IMG/VR virus record: IMGVR_UViG_3300026097_000612
Coordinates: 1 to 20,887 of that record
Source: a virus
DNA: 20,887 nucleotides
Reading direction: 5' to 3' (one strand)
Positions 5,444 to 13,015 of this stretch are shown here, piece after piece. Position 1 is the first letter of the stretch. Each line of letters begins with the position of its first letter. The notes beneath the pieces were generated by a model, which did no database searches, was not told the origin of the DNA, and worked only from the letters and a program-made list of their open reading frames with translations. The translations under genes were made by a program, and so were the position numbers.

Positions 5444-8418
5444 TTCTTCAACTCCGTAACGACCAGCAGCATAGTTGGTTCAAGCGTGGCATCGCCGGGG
5501 CCAGCGTTCCCAATTTGAACATGGATCGTGGTTGAGGTGGAAGTTGCTGTTGTGGTTGCGATTACGCAGGGTACGGCTTTTGTTTCTCTAGCTGAGTACG
5601 GAACAACGAATGGATACGTTTCCAAGATTGTTGATCCTTGTAGCAATCTTGCATTTGCCCCAGAGAAGGTTCCTTGACCCTCATTACCAAATACGATTTG
5701 CCCAGCAGACCAAATAATAATTTGGTTCCCCACAGTGGTTGATAATGTAACACTTGAGACCGTCCTATAAGTAGCGAGTGAAGCGCCAAGAGAGGACTCA
5801 TCAACAGCAGTATTAGAAACAGCCTGATCTGCGATTTTAATCGTAGTTACAGCAAGGTTGTCGATCTTAGCGCTACTAATAACAGCATCATTGATCTGTG
5901 CTGAGTTAGTGATAACACCAGATGTAGCAAGCAGCCCACCTGTGATCGTGTTGGCTGTGATCTTGTCGCCAGTAATAACACCACCTTGGATAGCAGCACC
6001 GTAAATACTGTTTGCGGCGATAGCATTTGCACCGACAGCATTTGCGCTAATCTTACCAGCCTCAATCGCATCATCGGCGATCTGCGCTGTGTCAATAACA
6101 CCATTGGGTATTTGAGACTGAGCAATGCTCCCCTGCAAGTCGCTAAAACTCTCAGCACCACCAACAACTTGCTCCCAAGCAGAACCCGTCCACTGATACA
6201 GCTTTCCATCTGTGCGGTTAAACACCTTCTGACCTGTAAAGTCACCAGAAGCAGGCAGCGAGGTAACATCTTCAATCGCATAAAGACCCTGCTCCGTGAA
6301 CAGGCTATAAACACCATTCTCAAAGTCAGGATCGTCGATAAAGGTGGTTGTACCAGACACGCCAGACGTGAAAGCAGAGGTGTTGCCGCTATAGTCTACA
6401 GCCCGCAGGAAGTAATACTTAGTAACCTGAATGCCAAGATTAGAACGAATGAACTCACTGCCCGCTGATGTCCCAACCAGCGTAGCGCTGCCAGAATTGT
6501 TCGTGTCGTTTTCCCAGACCTCAACAAAGTTCAAGTCTGTATCAGCGGGGTTTGTCCAAGACACCGTAATGTAGCGAAATCCACCATCAGCAGAAACGCT
6601 GGTCGGAACACCCGGCGCAGTCGTATCGCCGCCAGATGTCAGCGTAACTGTAGCATAAGAACCAGTCGCACCGTTTACGCCAACAGACCGAACCCTGAAC
6701 GTGTATTCAACGCCATCAACAAGAGGGGCGATCTCAATGCTGCTCTCAGTTGTGGTTGTGCTGGCATATGTGCTGTCAGATGTCTTTTTCCATTCAACAT
6801 CATAGTAAGACAAGAACGCACTCGCAGCGTTATCCCAATTAAGAATGGCTGAGTTTATCGTTGTGCCATCGCCCTGCAACTGCGTAGCGTCAGAGGCGGT
6901 AAGATTAGTAATCGCCAACCCTGCATTAGCAACAGGCAGGTTGCTGTTGTTACCAATGATGTCGGACTCTTCAGCGTTCCAGTCAAATGCAGCAGCGGAT
7001 GTCTCTTGCAGAGTAAGATTGACCCGCAGATCGCCCGCATCTTGGTTGGACTCAAACTTCCAGCCGACAACCTCAAACTCCTTTTCATCGAAGCCATAAC
7101 GCTCATTGGTGAAAGCAATGATGTCGCCAACTTCCACATTGAACGCCTCAAGCCCAAAGTCTGCGCTGATCGTCATCTGCTCACGACCACGATAAAGCGT
7201 CATCTTAGCAATGCGCTGGGCTGTGGCTGCGCTTGTTGTAAATGGCAGGGGCAAGTCTAGCAGGATTTCATCGCCGCCATCTTCAGTCTGAAATACGCTG
7301 CTCTTGATCGCCGGATAGTCAGCAGTGATGAAGTCGTCATTAGCGTTGTTGAATGTGCCTGTCACGCCATTGAAGCTGTCACGCATACTGGATCGCGTGT
7401 TCACGTTGATAGGCCCACGCAGGTCATCCAGCGTCAATGTCTTAACAGGAGCCGTGTAAGCGCCGACCTTTAGCTTCCAGTAACCAGAACCCCAGAACAG
7501 CGTGCCAGCACAAGCCGTGGACATTTGGCCCAGCACCTTGCCCGTCGGTGAACTCGCCTTCACAATGCCGTTGATCGTGTACCGCTTTTCTGTACCAGAC
7601 CCGCTGAGACTTACATTCTCATCGCTCTCGTTTGCAGCGGCGGAAAACACCACATCATCAATCGCGCTGTCATTCAGGCCATAGTCGCTTGTGATGTAAT
7701 CGCGGATGCAAAGCGCAGCATTGTTGCTGTAAGCGGTGACGCCAGTGCGAGGGTCGTAAACCTTCTTACCCTTAACCTTTGCAGTAATGAGCGGCACGCC
7801 ACTAGCAAAAACAGTGGCATCATATTCATAGCGCACATAGAGGTAAGCAATGCCGTTACCGACAAAACTACTGTCAACGGAAGTCTCCGATTCCAAGTCG
7901 CCATCTACCGTTGACTGGTTGCCAAGGTGCTTCCTAATCCTAATCTTGCCATCCCAATCAACCTGCTCATCACCGGAACCTGCGGTGCTAACCAGCCCTG
8001 TGTTGGCGTCCCATGTCGCCACCTGATCGTTGATGTAGATGTCGCCAATCTCAGCAACTTCATGCCCGGCAAGAGCGATGATCTGGTGTAGGTACTTATT
8101 CTTATCGCCGGTTGACTCATAAAACGTAACAATGCCGCCCTTGCGCACCTCGCCGTAAACAAAGTCAGCAGGCGCAGCAGCATCCCGCGCATTGACCAGC
8201 GTTCCCTGCGATCCAAATGAGGAAAAGTCAGGCTTGGGTGCGAGGGCTGAGATAGCCCATGAGGTGACTTGGGAAATTGTAAGAGTTGCAAGGAATGTAG
8301 CTGTTGCCGCACTTACGCCAAAAGTTGATGTAAAAAAGAGAGCAACCGTCTCAACGCGGGGAACATTGCTCCAATCATTTGGATTGCGCAGAACATTATA
8401 CGGAAGATTGTTTTTCAT
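5440..8418 (-). CDS. J-like tail tip / host specificity protein with FN3 domains
   Basis: 992 residues. Residues 25-62 are hydrophobic and end ISALAPKPD, as in lambda gpJ-type and related tip proteins. Residues about 85-480 form the hub region (DFVYGEVRKGGIVTFYEST, YIYIND-like strands, GTLFWGSGYWKLKVGAY, TLTLDDLRGPINVNTR, VEVGDIIAFTNERYGFDEK), matching the putative phage tail protein type. Two fibronectin type III domains lie at about 500-595 and 600-692. A KVFNRTDGKLYQWTGSAWEQ segment (731-750) is followed by a repetitive beta-helix-like zone (765-875: AQIADDAIEAGKISANAVGA and similar) and a final beta-rich domain. It sits where RcGTA g15 lies but carries no sign of the large N-terminal half expected for that TIM-barrel protein. 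Its role is tail tip hub, receptor contact and fibre attachment. It overlaps both neighbours by four bases. Confidence 0.88.
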   Translation of the reverse strand: MKNNLPYNVLRNPNDWSNVPRVETVALFFTSTFGVSAATATFLATLTISQVTSWAISALAPKPDFSSFGSQGTLVNARDAAAPADFVYGEVRKGGIVTFYESTGDKNKYLHQIIALAGHEVAEIGDIYINDQVATWDANTGLVSTAGSGDEQVDWDGKIRIRKHLGNQSTVDGDLESETSVDSSFVGNGIAYLYVRYEYDATVFASGVPLITAKVKGKKVYDPRTGVTAYSNNAALCIRDYITSDYGLNDSAIDDVVFSAAANESDENVSLSGSGTEKRYTINGIVKASSPTGKVLGQMSTACAGTLFWGSGYWKLKVGAYTAPVKTLTLDDLRGPINVNTRSSMRDSFNGVTGTFNNANDDFITADYPAIKSSVFQTEDGGDEILLDLPLPFTTSAATAQRIAKMTLYRGREQMTISADFGLEAFNVEVGDIIAFTNERYGFDEKEFEVVGWKFESNQDAGDLRVNLTLQETSAAAFDWNAEESDIIGNNSNLPVANAGLAITNLTASDATQLQGDGTTINSAILNWDNAASAFLSYYDVEWKKTSDSTYASTTTTESSIEIAPLVDGVEYTFRVRSVGVNGATGSYATVTLTSGGDTTAPGVPTSVSADGGFRYITVSWTNPADTDLNFVEVWENDTNNSGSATLVGTSAGSEFIRSNLGIQVTKYYFLRAVDYSGNTSAFTSGVSGTTTFIDDPDFENGVYSLFTEQGLYAIEDVTSLPASGDFTGQKVFNRTDGKLYQWTGSAWEQVVGGAESFSDLQGSIAQSQIPNGVIDTAQIADDAIEAGKISANAVGANAIAANSIYGAAIQGGVITGDKITANTITGGLLATSGVITNSAQINDAVISSAKIDNLAVTTIKIADQAVSNTAVDESSLGASLATYRTVSSVTLSTTVGNQIIIWSAGQIVFGNEGQGTFSGANARLLQGSTILETYPFVVPYSARETKAVPCVIATTTATSTSTTIHVQIGNAGPGDATLEPTMLLVVTELKK

Positions 8419-8828
8419 ACTCTAACCCACGCTGCATCAATATCGTCTAGCGGCAGATATAGCACGCCAGACTTGTTCAAGAAAGCACCCTTAGTCCCAA
8501 CGCAGATGCCCATAGCTGCGCCAATAGCCCACCTGCGGGCCTTCTTGGTAGTCAGGAGCGCACCCAATGGCGGGACATGCTTAACACGCTGCAATCGGTC
8601 ATCCACGGCATCATAAAACAGAGTATAGCCAAACTCCGCCTGCAACTCGCTGACTTTAAGCAGCCGGGTGCCGTCTATATAACGGCCAAGCCAATCATCA
8701 GCCCAACCCTCACCGTACATCGCCCTGTAGGCACAATTCGTGAAGGTCAGGCAGTCATGATTGCCCCAAGCAAAAGGCTTGGCCTTGTTCGCCTTCAGGT
8801 AGGCGTTCAGGCTTTCTCTAATCTGCAT
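8415..8828 (-). CDS. DUF6950-family (NlpC/P60-like) tail tip protein
   Basis: 137 residues. FAWGNHDCLTFTNCAYRAMY near residue 19 is the Cys-containing motif of the NlpC/P60-like fold, followed by WLGRYIDGTRLL, and the C-terminal GICVGTKGAFLNKSGVLYLP fits the DUF6950 family. It occupies the place of the GTA peptidase gene g14, between the DUF2163 gene and the tip hub gene. The likely nucleophile is the Cys of HDC. The usual H-x-G-I/V motif of active NlpC/P60 enzymes is not evident (the corresponding strand reads AAMGICVG), so peptidoglycan hydrolysis is uncertain and a structural role is possible. TAATG joins it to the gene before and ATGA to the one after. Confidence 0.75.
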   Translation of the reverse strand: MQIRESLNAYLKANKAKPFAWGNHDCLTFTNCAYRAMYGEGWADDWLGRYIDGTRLLKVSELQAEFGYTLFYDAVDDRLQRVKHVPPLGALLTTKKARRWAIGAAMGICVGTKGAFLNKSGVLYLPLDDIDAAWVRV

Positions 8829-9427
8829 TATCGATCAGGGTTAGGCTGCGGCGGCGCTTGGTTGTTCGACGGCGAGTCGCCTGTTGTGTTTCGGCCCCAG
8901 ATCACATCACGATCCTGCAACCCAGACACATACGAAAAGAACGTGTCATTTGGATGCCTAGACTGGTGGTTCGCTTCAGTGTAGCGGCGATTGGATGCTT
9001 TCTCCAAGCGGACCAGCTTGCTCTCAACGGTTAAGGAAATGGTGCTCGTGTCACCGCCATCCTCAATCGTCATAACGTCCATCAGGCCGCTGAACACCTC
9101 AATCGTCGTGCTATCAGTCGTGCCAAAGTAAACCTTGCACTCACGCCGCTGATAAGGCTCCTGCAATGCCAGCGAAACCAAAGTCGCATCAATACCGCTT
9201 AGTTGCAGCGTGATCCGCTTGGCTGAGATGTCATTGACCTCTTCAAGCCCGCTGATACTCAGCAAGTTCCCTGTGCCAATGTAGGTGTCAGAGCGAATAG
9301 TGCGTTCGCCGTAGCCCGTCCAAAACCGAACAGGCGATGTGTCGAAGTTCATCTCAACAGCGTAGAACGGCTCAACCTCTGGCTGGCTCAGGGCCGTCAG
9401 AAGCGATGCTGGTGTGCTACGGGTCAT
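8828..9427 (-). CDS. DUF2163 tail tip protein (GTA gp13-like)
   Basis: 199 residues. The N-terminal part (FYAVEMNFDTSPVRFWTGYG, GTGNLLSISGLEEVNDISAK, RITLQLSGIDATLV) and the later ECKVYFGTTDS...FSGLMD section fit the DUF2163 domain of GTA-type baseplate hub proteins. The hallmark end motif HPNDTFFSYVSGLQDRDVIWG is close to the C-terminus and is followed by a short proline/asparagine-rich tail (QAPPQPNPDR). It is known in GTA particles as a hub component between the distal tail protein and the tip. ATGA overlap with the preceding gene and TAATG with the next indicate translational coupling. The C-terminal iron-sulphur or peptidase-linked extensions seen in some relatives are absent. Confidence 0.85.
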   Translation of the reverse strand: MTRSTPASLLTALSQPEVEPFYAVEMNFDTSPVRFWTGYGERTIRSDTYIGTGNLLSISGLEEVNDISAKRITLQLSGIDATLVSLALQEPYQRRECKVYFGTTDSTTIEVFSGLMDVMTIEDGGDTSTISLTVESKLVRLEKASNRRYTEANHQSRHPNDTFFSYVSGLQDRDVIWGRNTTGDSPSNNQAPPQPNPDR

Positions 9428-10041
9428 ATTGCCTCCATCGCGCTGAAGCTGATGCCGTAGATAGAAGCGTTGTTGATGCTCCAGTTGGTCTCGTTAGTCA
9501 TCAGCCTAAACTTGCCAACAGCGTTGCTCAAGGTGATTGATTCAGTACGGGTGCCGCGAACATGGGGCCAAACCTCAAGCGAAGTCTGCCCACTTGCATT
9601 CGTGCTGGCGTTCTCCAAAACCTTGTGCAGCGTAGCATCTGCGCCACTGCCGATCTGTATGTAGTCCCCCGCAAGGAGCCAATTAGATTTATTGTTCGAT
9701 GCCCCCGTGACCGCAATCGTACCCCCAGTCTGACTGGTGATAACAGGCGTTCCGGGGAATGTTGAAGCCAGTCCGCGTGGCGTGCAAGCAATCGGATCAC
9801 CCAGCAAAAATGTACCAAACTGCCCCCGGAGGGAAACAAGCCAAGCAACCCACTGCTCCGCGTCAGCCCGCTTCATTGGCGGCAGGGACACATCTGCTTC
9901 CCATGATTGACCTGAGTAGGCGTGAGACTGACCAGCAAACGTAAACGGGCTGCGAGAGTAGGCAACAGCGTTTTTCGCGCGAAGATCAATCTGAGCAACA
10001 CCTGTATGGGTCAGGAAACTCCGAGGATAAGATATAGCCAT
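9424..10041 (-). CDS. Distal tail-like protein (position of GTA gp12)
   Basis: 205 residues beginning MAISYPRSFLTHTGVAQIDL. The section MKRADAEQWVAWLVSLRGQF followed by GTFLLGDPIACTPRG is characteristic of a tail protein type found after the tape measure in many marine and alphaproteobacterial phages. A beta-rich second half contains WLLAGDYIQIG and LEVWPHVRGTR. By position it corresponds to GTA gp12 (DUF2460), the distal tail ring under the tape measure, but the sequence does not clearly show the DUF2460 pattern, so the match is by position and general type. Its ATG shares bases with the tape measure stop (TAATG). Confidence 0.7.
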   Translation of the reverse strand: MAISYPRSFLTHTGVAQIDLRAKNAVAYSRSPFTFAGQSHAYSGQSWEADVSLPPMKRADAEQWVAWLVSLRGQFGTFLLGDPIACTPRGLASTFPGTPVITSQTGGTIAVTGASNNKSNWLLAGDYIQIGSGADATLHKVLENASTNASGQTSLEVWPHVRGTRTESITLSNAVGKFRLMTNETNWSINNASIYGISFSAMEAI

Positions 10042-11990
10042 TATGAAAACGCCTTTCCGTATGAGCCGCCCTGACGCTTGGCATCAAGCACCGCAGCCTT
10101 TGACGCTTCAACCATTCTAGGCAGAAGCGCGCTGACCTCAGATCGCGTGACGCCGCTTTGGAACGTGTTGTTCTGGATGACAGTCACGCCATCGCCGCCA
10201 CCGTTAGCCATGTTGTTCGTCTGGGCTGCACTCAGAACGCGCCCGTTTACTTTAGGCACAAACAATTCCCTGCCATGCTCACCCGTCACATAAGGTTCGC
10301 CAGCCGTCACAGGACGGCCAGAAGCAGCAGGCCTAATCGGTGGACGCAGGCTGGTTGTTGGAGCACCCCCGGCACCCCCGGCACCCCCGCCAAATGCGCC
10401 TGTGATTGCGCTGACTAAGCGCTGAACAACAAGTACGCGATACAGTTCCTTGATAATCTGAGCCGCCATAGACTTGAAAGCATCCTTAGCGGACTCAGTG
10501 CCATCAATCATAGACATGAAGGTGCTTTCCATGCTGCCTTCTACAGTTCCCATGATGTTATCAAAATCTTCCGCACTCGCGCCAAGAGCGTCAAAAGCAG
10601 AAGGCACAGTTGCTATAGCTTCCAGCAAGCCAGAGATGTCGGTCGCGGCACGAGCCGCCCCGTTACTCAGGCGATCTGATAAAACTACTGGCTCAACAAG
10701 GCTGTCACCAAAAGAAACCATACCGTTGCTTGCGTTAGACAGCGCCTCCTCCAAGGCTTTTATATTTTCCTTTGTTCTAATCAACTGCTCGGACATTTCG
10801 CTATCAGCGGCGAGCATATCAGCCTGCTTGTTGAGCATATCTACTAAAGATTGCTGCGTTTCATCATAGCTGGCTGCGTTCAGTAGCGTTCGCTGCCCCA
10901 GCGCACGCATCGCGTCTCTTGCGGTGTTTATTCTTTCCATTAAGGATGAATACTCATCGCTGCCTAAGGCATTCGCGCGGTTTTCTGCAATGATAGCCTT
11001 TACGTTTTCATGCCTAGACTTAGCTTCTTCTAGCTTTTTAGAAGCTGCATCAACAGACATCGCAGTAGAACGGCCTAAGGTAATCTCTAACTTCTGAGAC
11101 TGAAGAATTTCATCGCCAAGAGCGAGAACAAGGTTTGAGGTTGCAGTTTCAAGATCACTTTGCGGGTCTAGGAAGCGATCAACAGCCTGAATAGCAGCAA
11201 CGGTGTTCTTTACGATTGCAGCGAAGCCCTCGGCTGCACCCACAAGAATTGGGGCCAACTCTGAAAGCGCAACAGAAAGTTGCGCCCTAATAATAGCAGA
11301 AGCCGCGTCCAATCGCGTTTGTGCTTCTTCTGCGCTGCGAATTAACTCTTCATCTATAACAGCACCGGCGGAATTAGCCGCAGCCTGCATTTCGCCAAGA
11401 GCAGATGAACCGCTGCGCAACATGTTCACCATCGCAACGCCTTCACGCCCAAACAAAGCGGCAGCTTTAGCCGCTCGCTCTGTGGGGCTTCCAATTTGAG
11501 CCATTTCATCCGCAACGACCTTTAGCGCATCGTCAATAGGTATTGACGTTAGTTCGTCAGCCTGAAGCCCCATTTCCTCAAGAGCTTTTTTTGCTGCGCC
11601 AGTGCCCATCTCGGCCTCGCCAAGACGCTTGGAAAAACGCTCAAGGCTTGATGTAAACTTTTGCTGGGAAACACCTGCGCCCTCAGCAACGAAACGCAAC
11701 TCTTGCAAAGCGTCAGTCGAAATCCCGATCTGGTCTGCCTTTTTGCCGATCTCATCCATTTCAGTTGTGATCTGCTTAACCTGCGCGATTATCATACCTG
11801 CACCAAGCGCAGGTAGAAAACGGCGAGCCGCTGTAGCGAGCATGTCAAATTTAGCCGATGTCCCTTTCAGGCTCTTGTTCGACTGCTTAGCGAAACGCTC
11901 AACACGCTTTTGGTTTCGCTCCATTGCTTTCGTGAACTCTTTGTCACGAGCGTTCAGGATGATGTTGAGTTGTTCTGCGCTAATTGCCAT
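10041..11990 (-). CDS. Tail tape measure protein
   Basis: 649 residues, highly helical. It sets tail length and is ejected with the DNA. The start (MAISAEQLNIILNARDKEFT, then KAMERNQKRVERFAKQSNKS) is the usual tape measure N-terminus with basic coiled-coil sequence. The stretch IGKKADQIGISTDALQELRF matches a common prophage tail length region. Hydrophobic segments occur near residues 52-67 and 235-265, a Gly-Gly-Ala repeat near 534-543, and the C-terminal GEHGRELFVPKVNGRVLS is a recurrent end motif. At about 1.5 angstrom per residue the tail would be roughly 100 nm long. GGAG lies seven bases before the ATG. It overlaps the second chaperone frame by 11 bases. Confidence 0.92.
   Translation of the reverse strand: MAISAEQLNIILNARDKEFTKAMERNQKRVERFAKQSNKSLKGTSAKFDMLATAARRFLPALGAGMIIAQVKQITTEMDEIGKKADQIGISTDALQELRFVAEGAGVSQQKFTSSLERFSKRLGEAEMGTGAAKKALEEMGLQADELTSIPIDDALKVVADEMAQIGSPTERAAKAAALFGREGVAMVNMLRSGSSALGEMQAAANSAGAVIDEELIRSAEEAQTRLDAASAIIRAQLSVALSELAPILVGAAEGFAAIVKNTVAAIQAVDRFLDPQSDLETATSNLVLALGDEILQSQKLEITLGRSTAMSVDAASKKLEEAKSRHENVKAIIAENRANALGSDEYSSLMERINTARDAMRALGQRTLLNAASYDETQQSLVDMLNKQADMLAADSEMSEQLIRTKENIKALEEALSNASNGMVSFGDSLVEPVVLSDRLSNGAARAATDISGLLEAIATVPSAFDALGASAEDFDNIMGTVEGSMESTFMSMIDGTESAKDAFKSMAAQIIKELYRVLVVQRLVSAITGAFGGGAGGAGGAPTTSLRPPIRPAASGRPVTAGEPYVTGEHGRELFVPKVNGRVLSAAQTNNMANGGGDGVTVIQNNTFQSGVTRSEVSALLPRMVEASKAAVLDAKRQGGSYGKAFS
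10363..10389 (-). repeat. Three perfect 9-bp direct repeats in the tape measure gene
   Basis: The plus-strand unit gcacccccg occurs three times in tandem, encoding three Gly-Gly-Ala triplets in the flexible C-terminal linker of the tape measure protein. Such a tract can change copy number by slippage without breaking the frame. Confidence 0.9.
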
Positions 11991-12159
11991 CTACCCGCTC
12001 CACAAGTTCACGATATTGCTGAGCCGTCATGGCATCAGAACCAGCTTTCTTTGGCGAGTGTGCATCAGACCACCCCTCAAAAACAAGCCATGTGTCTTTT
12101 GGCACCATATCACGGATTTCTTCAGGTTTTAACCCTGCAACAATCCCGTTCTTTATCAT
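11980..12159 (-). CDS. Second tail assembly chaperone frame (Phage_TAC_6-like)
   Basis: A 59-codon frame, MIKNGIVAGLKPEEIRDMVP to the end motif AMTAQQYRELVERVDGN, between the GTA-gp10-like chaperone and the tape measure. The place and the ending (MTxxxLxxLVERxx-like) fit the small second chaperone of GTA-like tails (DUF2376/Phage_TAC_6), which bridges chaperone and tape measure. As a free-standing gene its ATG at 12159 has no proper ribosome site: AGAGG lies only one base before it and AAGG about 14 bases before it. The frame stays open upstream through the chaperone's end to the A-run, so it is more likely translated as a -1 frameshift extension. It overlaps the tape measure start by 11 bases. 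Confidence 0.65.
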   Translation of the reverse strand: MIKNGIVAGLKPEEIRDMVPKDTWLVFEGWSDAHSPKKAGSDAMTAQQYRELVERVDGN

Positions 12160-12548
12160 GCCTCTGACGTTCAGCCTTCTAGGGTTTGGTCCGCCGTCTT
12201 TTTTTTTACATCCGACTCTTCAACTGCATCAGGCATGAAAGCAACACCCAAGGCTGCTTGCCCGATCTGGAAAAGCCGCATCAAGTCAGCGGGAGAACAC
12301 TTGGCAATAACTTCATCTGCCTCATGATCCTTCATACCACCACCAACCAACGCTAATGCCAGCAAATCACGGACCTCAACACTGGAAGGCTTGGTGCCAC
12401 GGCCAAAGAACCCGTCCCAAAGTTCAAAGATGCCACGATGCTTGTCCTCAAACCGCTCAATCTCACGATTGCGGAGCCGGAACGTATAGGAGGTGTCGCC
12501 GATATACTCGACAACACCCCCGCGCGGCGCTTCAGCCGTGATGCTCAT
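11980..12548 (-). CDS. Frameshifted long tail assembly chaperone (predicted -1 fusion)
   Basis: This entry is the predicted fusion made when ribosomes slip back one base on A AAA AAG (12204-12198), near the end of the chaperone gene at 12548-12171. After the slip, the -1 frame is open without a stop from GAC 12198 to TAG 11982-11980. It reads DGGPNPRRLNVRGM and then the 59-residue downstream frame. The product has 117 + 72 = 189 residues, an architecture parallel to lambda gpG/gpGT. Length arithmetic agrees: 569 bases plus one re-read base is 190 codons including the stop. RcGTA makes its two chaperones from separate genes, so the fusion here is an inference from sequence. No experimental evidence is available. 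Confidence 0.65.
12171..12548 (-). CDS. Tail assembly chaperone, GTA gp10-like (Phage_TAC_11)
   Basis: 125 residues. GDTSYTFRLRNREIERFEDK and HRGIFELWDGFFGRGTKPSS, then VRDLLALALVGGGMKDHEAD and LMRLFQIGQAALGVAFMP, fit the GTA gp10 chaperone family. Such proteins coat the tape measure while the tail tube grows. The last part is acidic and then lysine-rich (AVEESDVKKKTADQTLEG), and the codons GTA AAA AAA AAG form a run of nine A holding the slippery heptamer A AAA AAG. The gene begins directly after the major tail protein stop (TAAATG), with only a weak GGCGG upstream, so it may rely on coupling. Confidence 0.85.
   Translation of the reverse strand: MSITAEAPRGGVVEYIGDTSYTFRLRNREIERFEDKHRGIFELWDGFFGRGTKPSSVEVRDLLALALVGGGMKDHEADEVIAKCSPADLMRLFQIGQAALGVAFMPDAVEESDVKKKTADQTLEG
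12198..12207 (-). promoter_or_regulatory. Slippery sequence for -1 ribosomal frameshift
   Basis: The minus strand holds nine consecutive A followed by G, read in frame as A AAA AAA AAG. The last seven bases, A AAA AAG, are the X XXY YYZ heptamer used by E. coli dnaX. Only 8 codons of the chaperone remain downstream, and the -1 frame is open into the next chaperone domain. A downstream stimulating structure is not obvious: GACG and CGTC about 29 bases apart could pair weakly. Transcript slippage on the A-run is an alternative mechanism. Confidence 0.7.
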
Positions 12549-12974
12549 TTATGCCGCCGTAAAGGTGACTACACCGTTGCTTTCAAGAGACAGCGAGTAA
12601 GTCACGCCGCCTTCCGTCTCGCCACCGAACTCAAGCGATGTGATGCGGAACCCGCCAGCATATGTGCCAAAGTCAGGCACGACGATCTGCATATTGACCG
12701 CGTTATCAGCAGACATGGCGACAGTGTTCATACGAGCCTCTGCCGTGCTGTCCTCAAAGAAGCCGTCACCGGAAACAGCGACGTTCTTCAGGCCAGCGAG
12801 CGTTTCAGTCCACAGCGCACCTTCTGGTGCCGTGCAATCTGGCGTCGTAACGTCAATCGAAGAGTTGTTGATTGTGAGCGACTTGCTGTTCAATCCACAC
12901 AGGTTTGCAAAAGTTTCAGATGCCTCGCCGTCGCCGATTTTGACCAGCAGGGCGCGTCCAAGTTGTTTAGCCAT
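12549..12974 (-). CDS. Major tail protein (GTA gp9 / TP901-1 type)
   Basis: 141 residues that assemble into the tail tube. MAKQLGRALLVKIGDGEASE, then FANLCGLNSKSLTINNSSID, VTTPDCTAPEGALWTETLAG and the end YSLSLESNGVVTFTAA match the TP901-1/GTA major tail protein family. Two ATG codons are adjacent at 12977 and 12974. AAGGAGG is three bases from the first and six from the second, so the second is chosen. This is among the strongest ribosome sites of the window, as expected for an abundant virion protein. A small hairpin stands just before it. Confidence 0.88.
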   Translation of the reverse strand: MAKQLGRALLVKIGDGEASETFANLCGLNSKSLTINNSSIDVTTPDCTAPEGALWTETLAGLKNVAVSGDGFFEDSTAEARMNTVAMSADNAVNMQIVVPDFGTYAGGFRITSLEFGGETEGGVTYSLSLESNGVVTFTAA

Positions 12975-12992
12975 CATCGGCCTCCTTTAAGA

Positions 12993-13009
12993 GCGCTTGC
13001 CCAGAGCGC
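12993..13009 (-). other. Small hairpin upstream of the major tail protein gene
   Basis: On the minus strand GCGCT (13009-13005) pairs with AGCGC (12997-12993) around the loop CTGGGCA. It lies in the 38-base gap between the tail terminator stop and the AAGGAGG of the major tail protein. There is no T-run, so termination is unlikely; an mRNA-end or processing role is possible. Confidence 0.35.
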
Positions 13010-13015
13010 GGAAGT

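Noticed and set aside
11994-12029. A separate short gene ending at TAG 11993-11991 just before the tape measure
   Set aside because: That frame meets a stop at 12029-12027, leaving only 11 codons. The real downstream frame ends at 11980 within the tape measure start.
12975-12977. First of two adjacent ATG codons as major tail protein start
   Set aside because: Only three bases from AAGGAGG; the second ATG has the normal six-base spacing.
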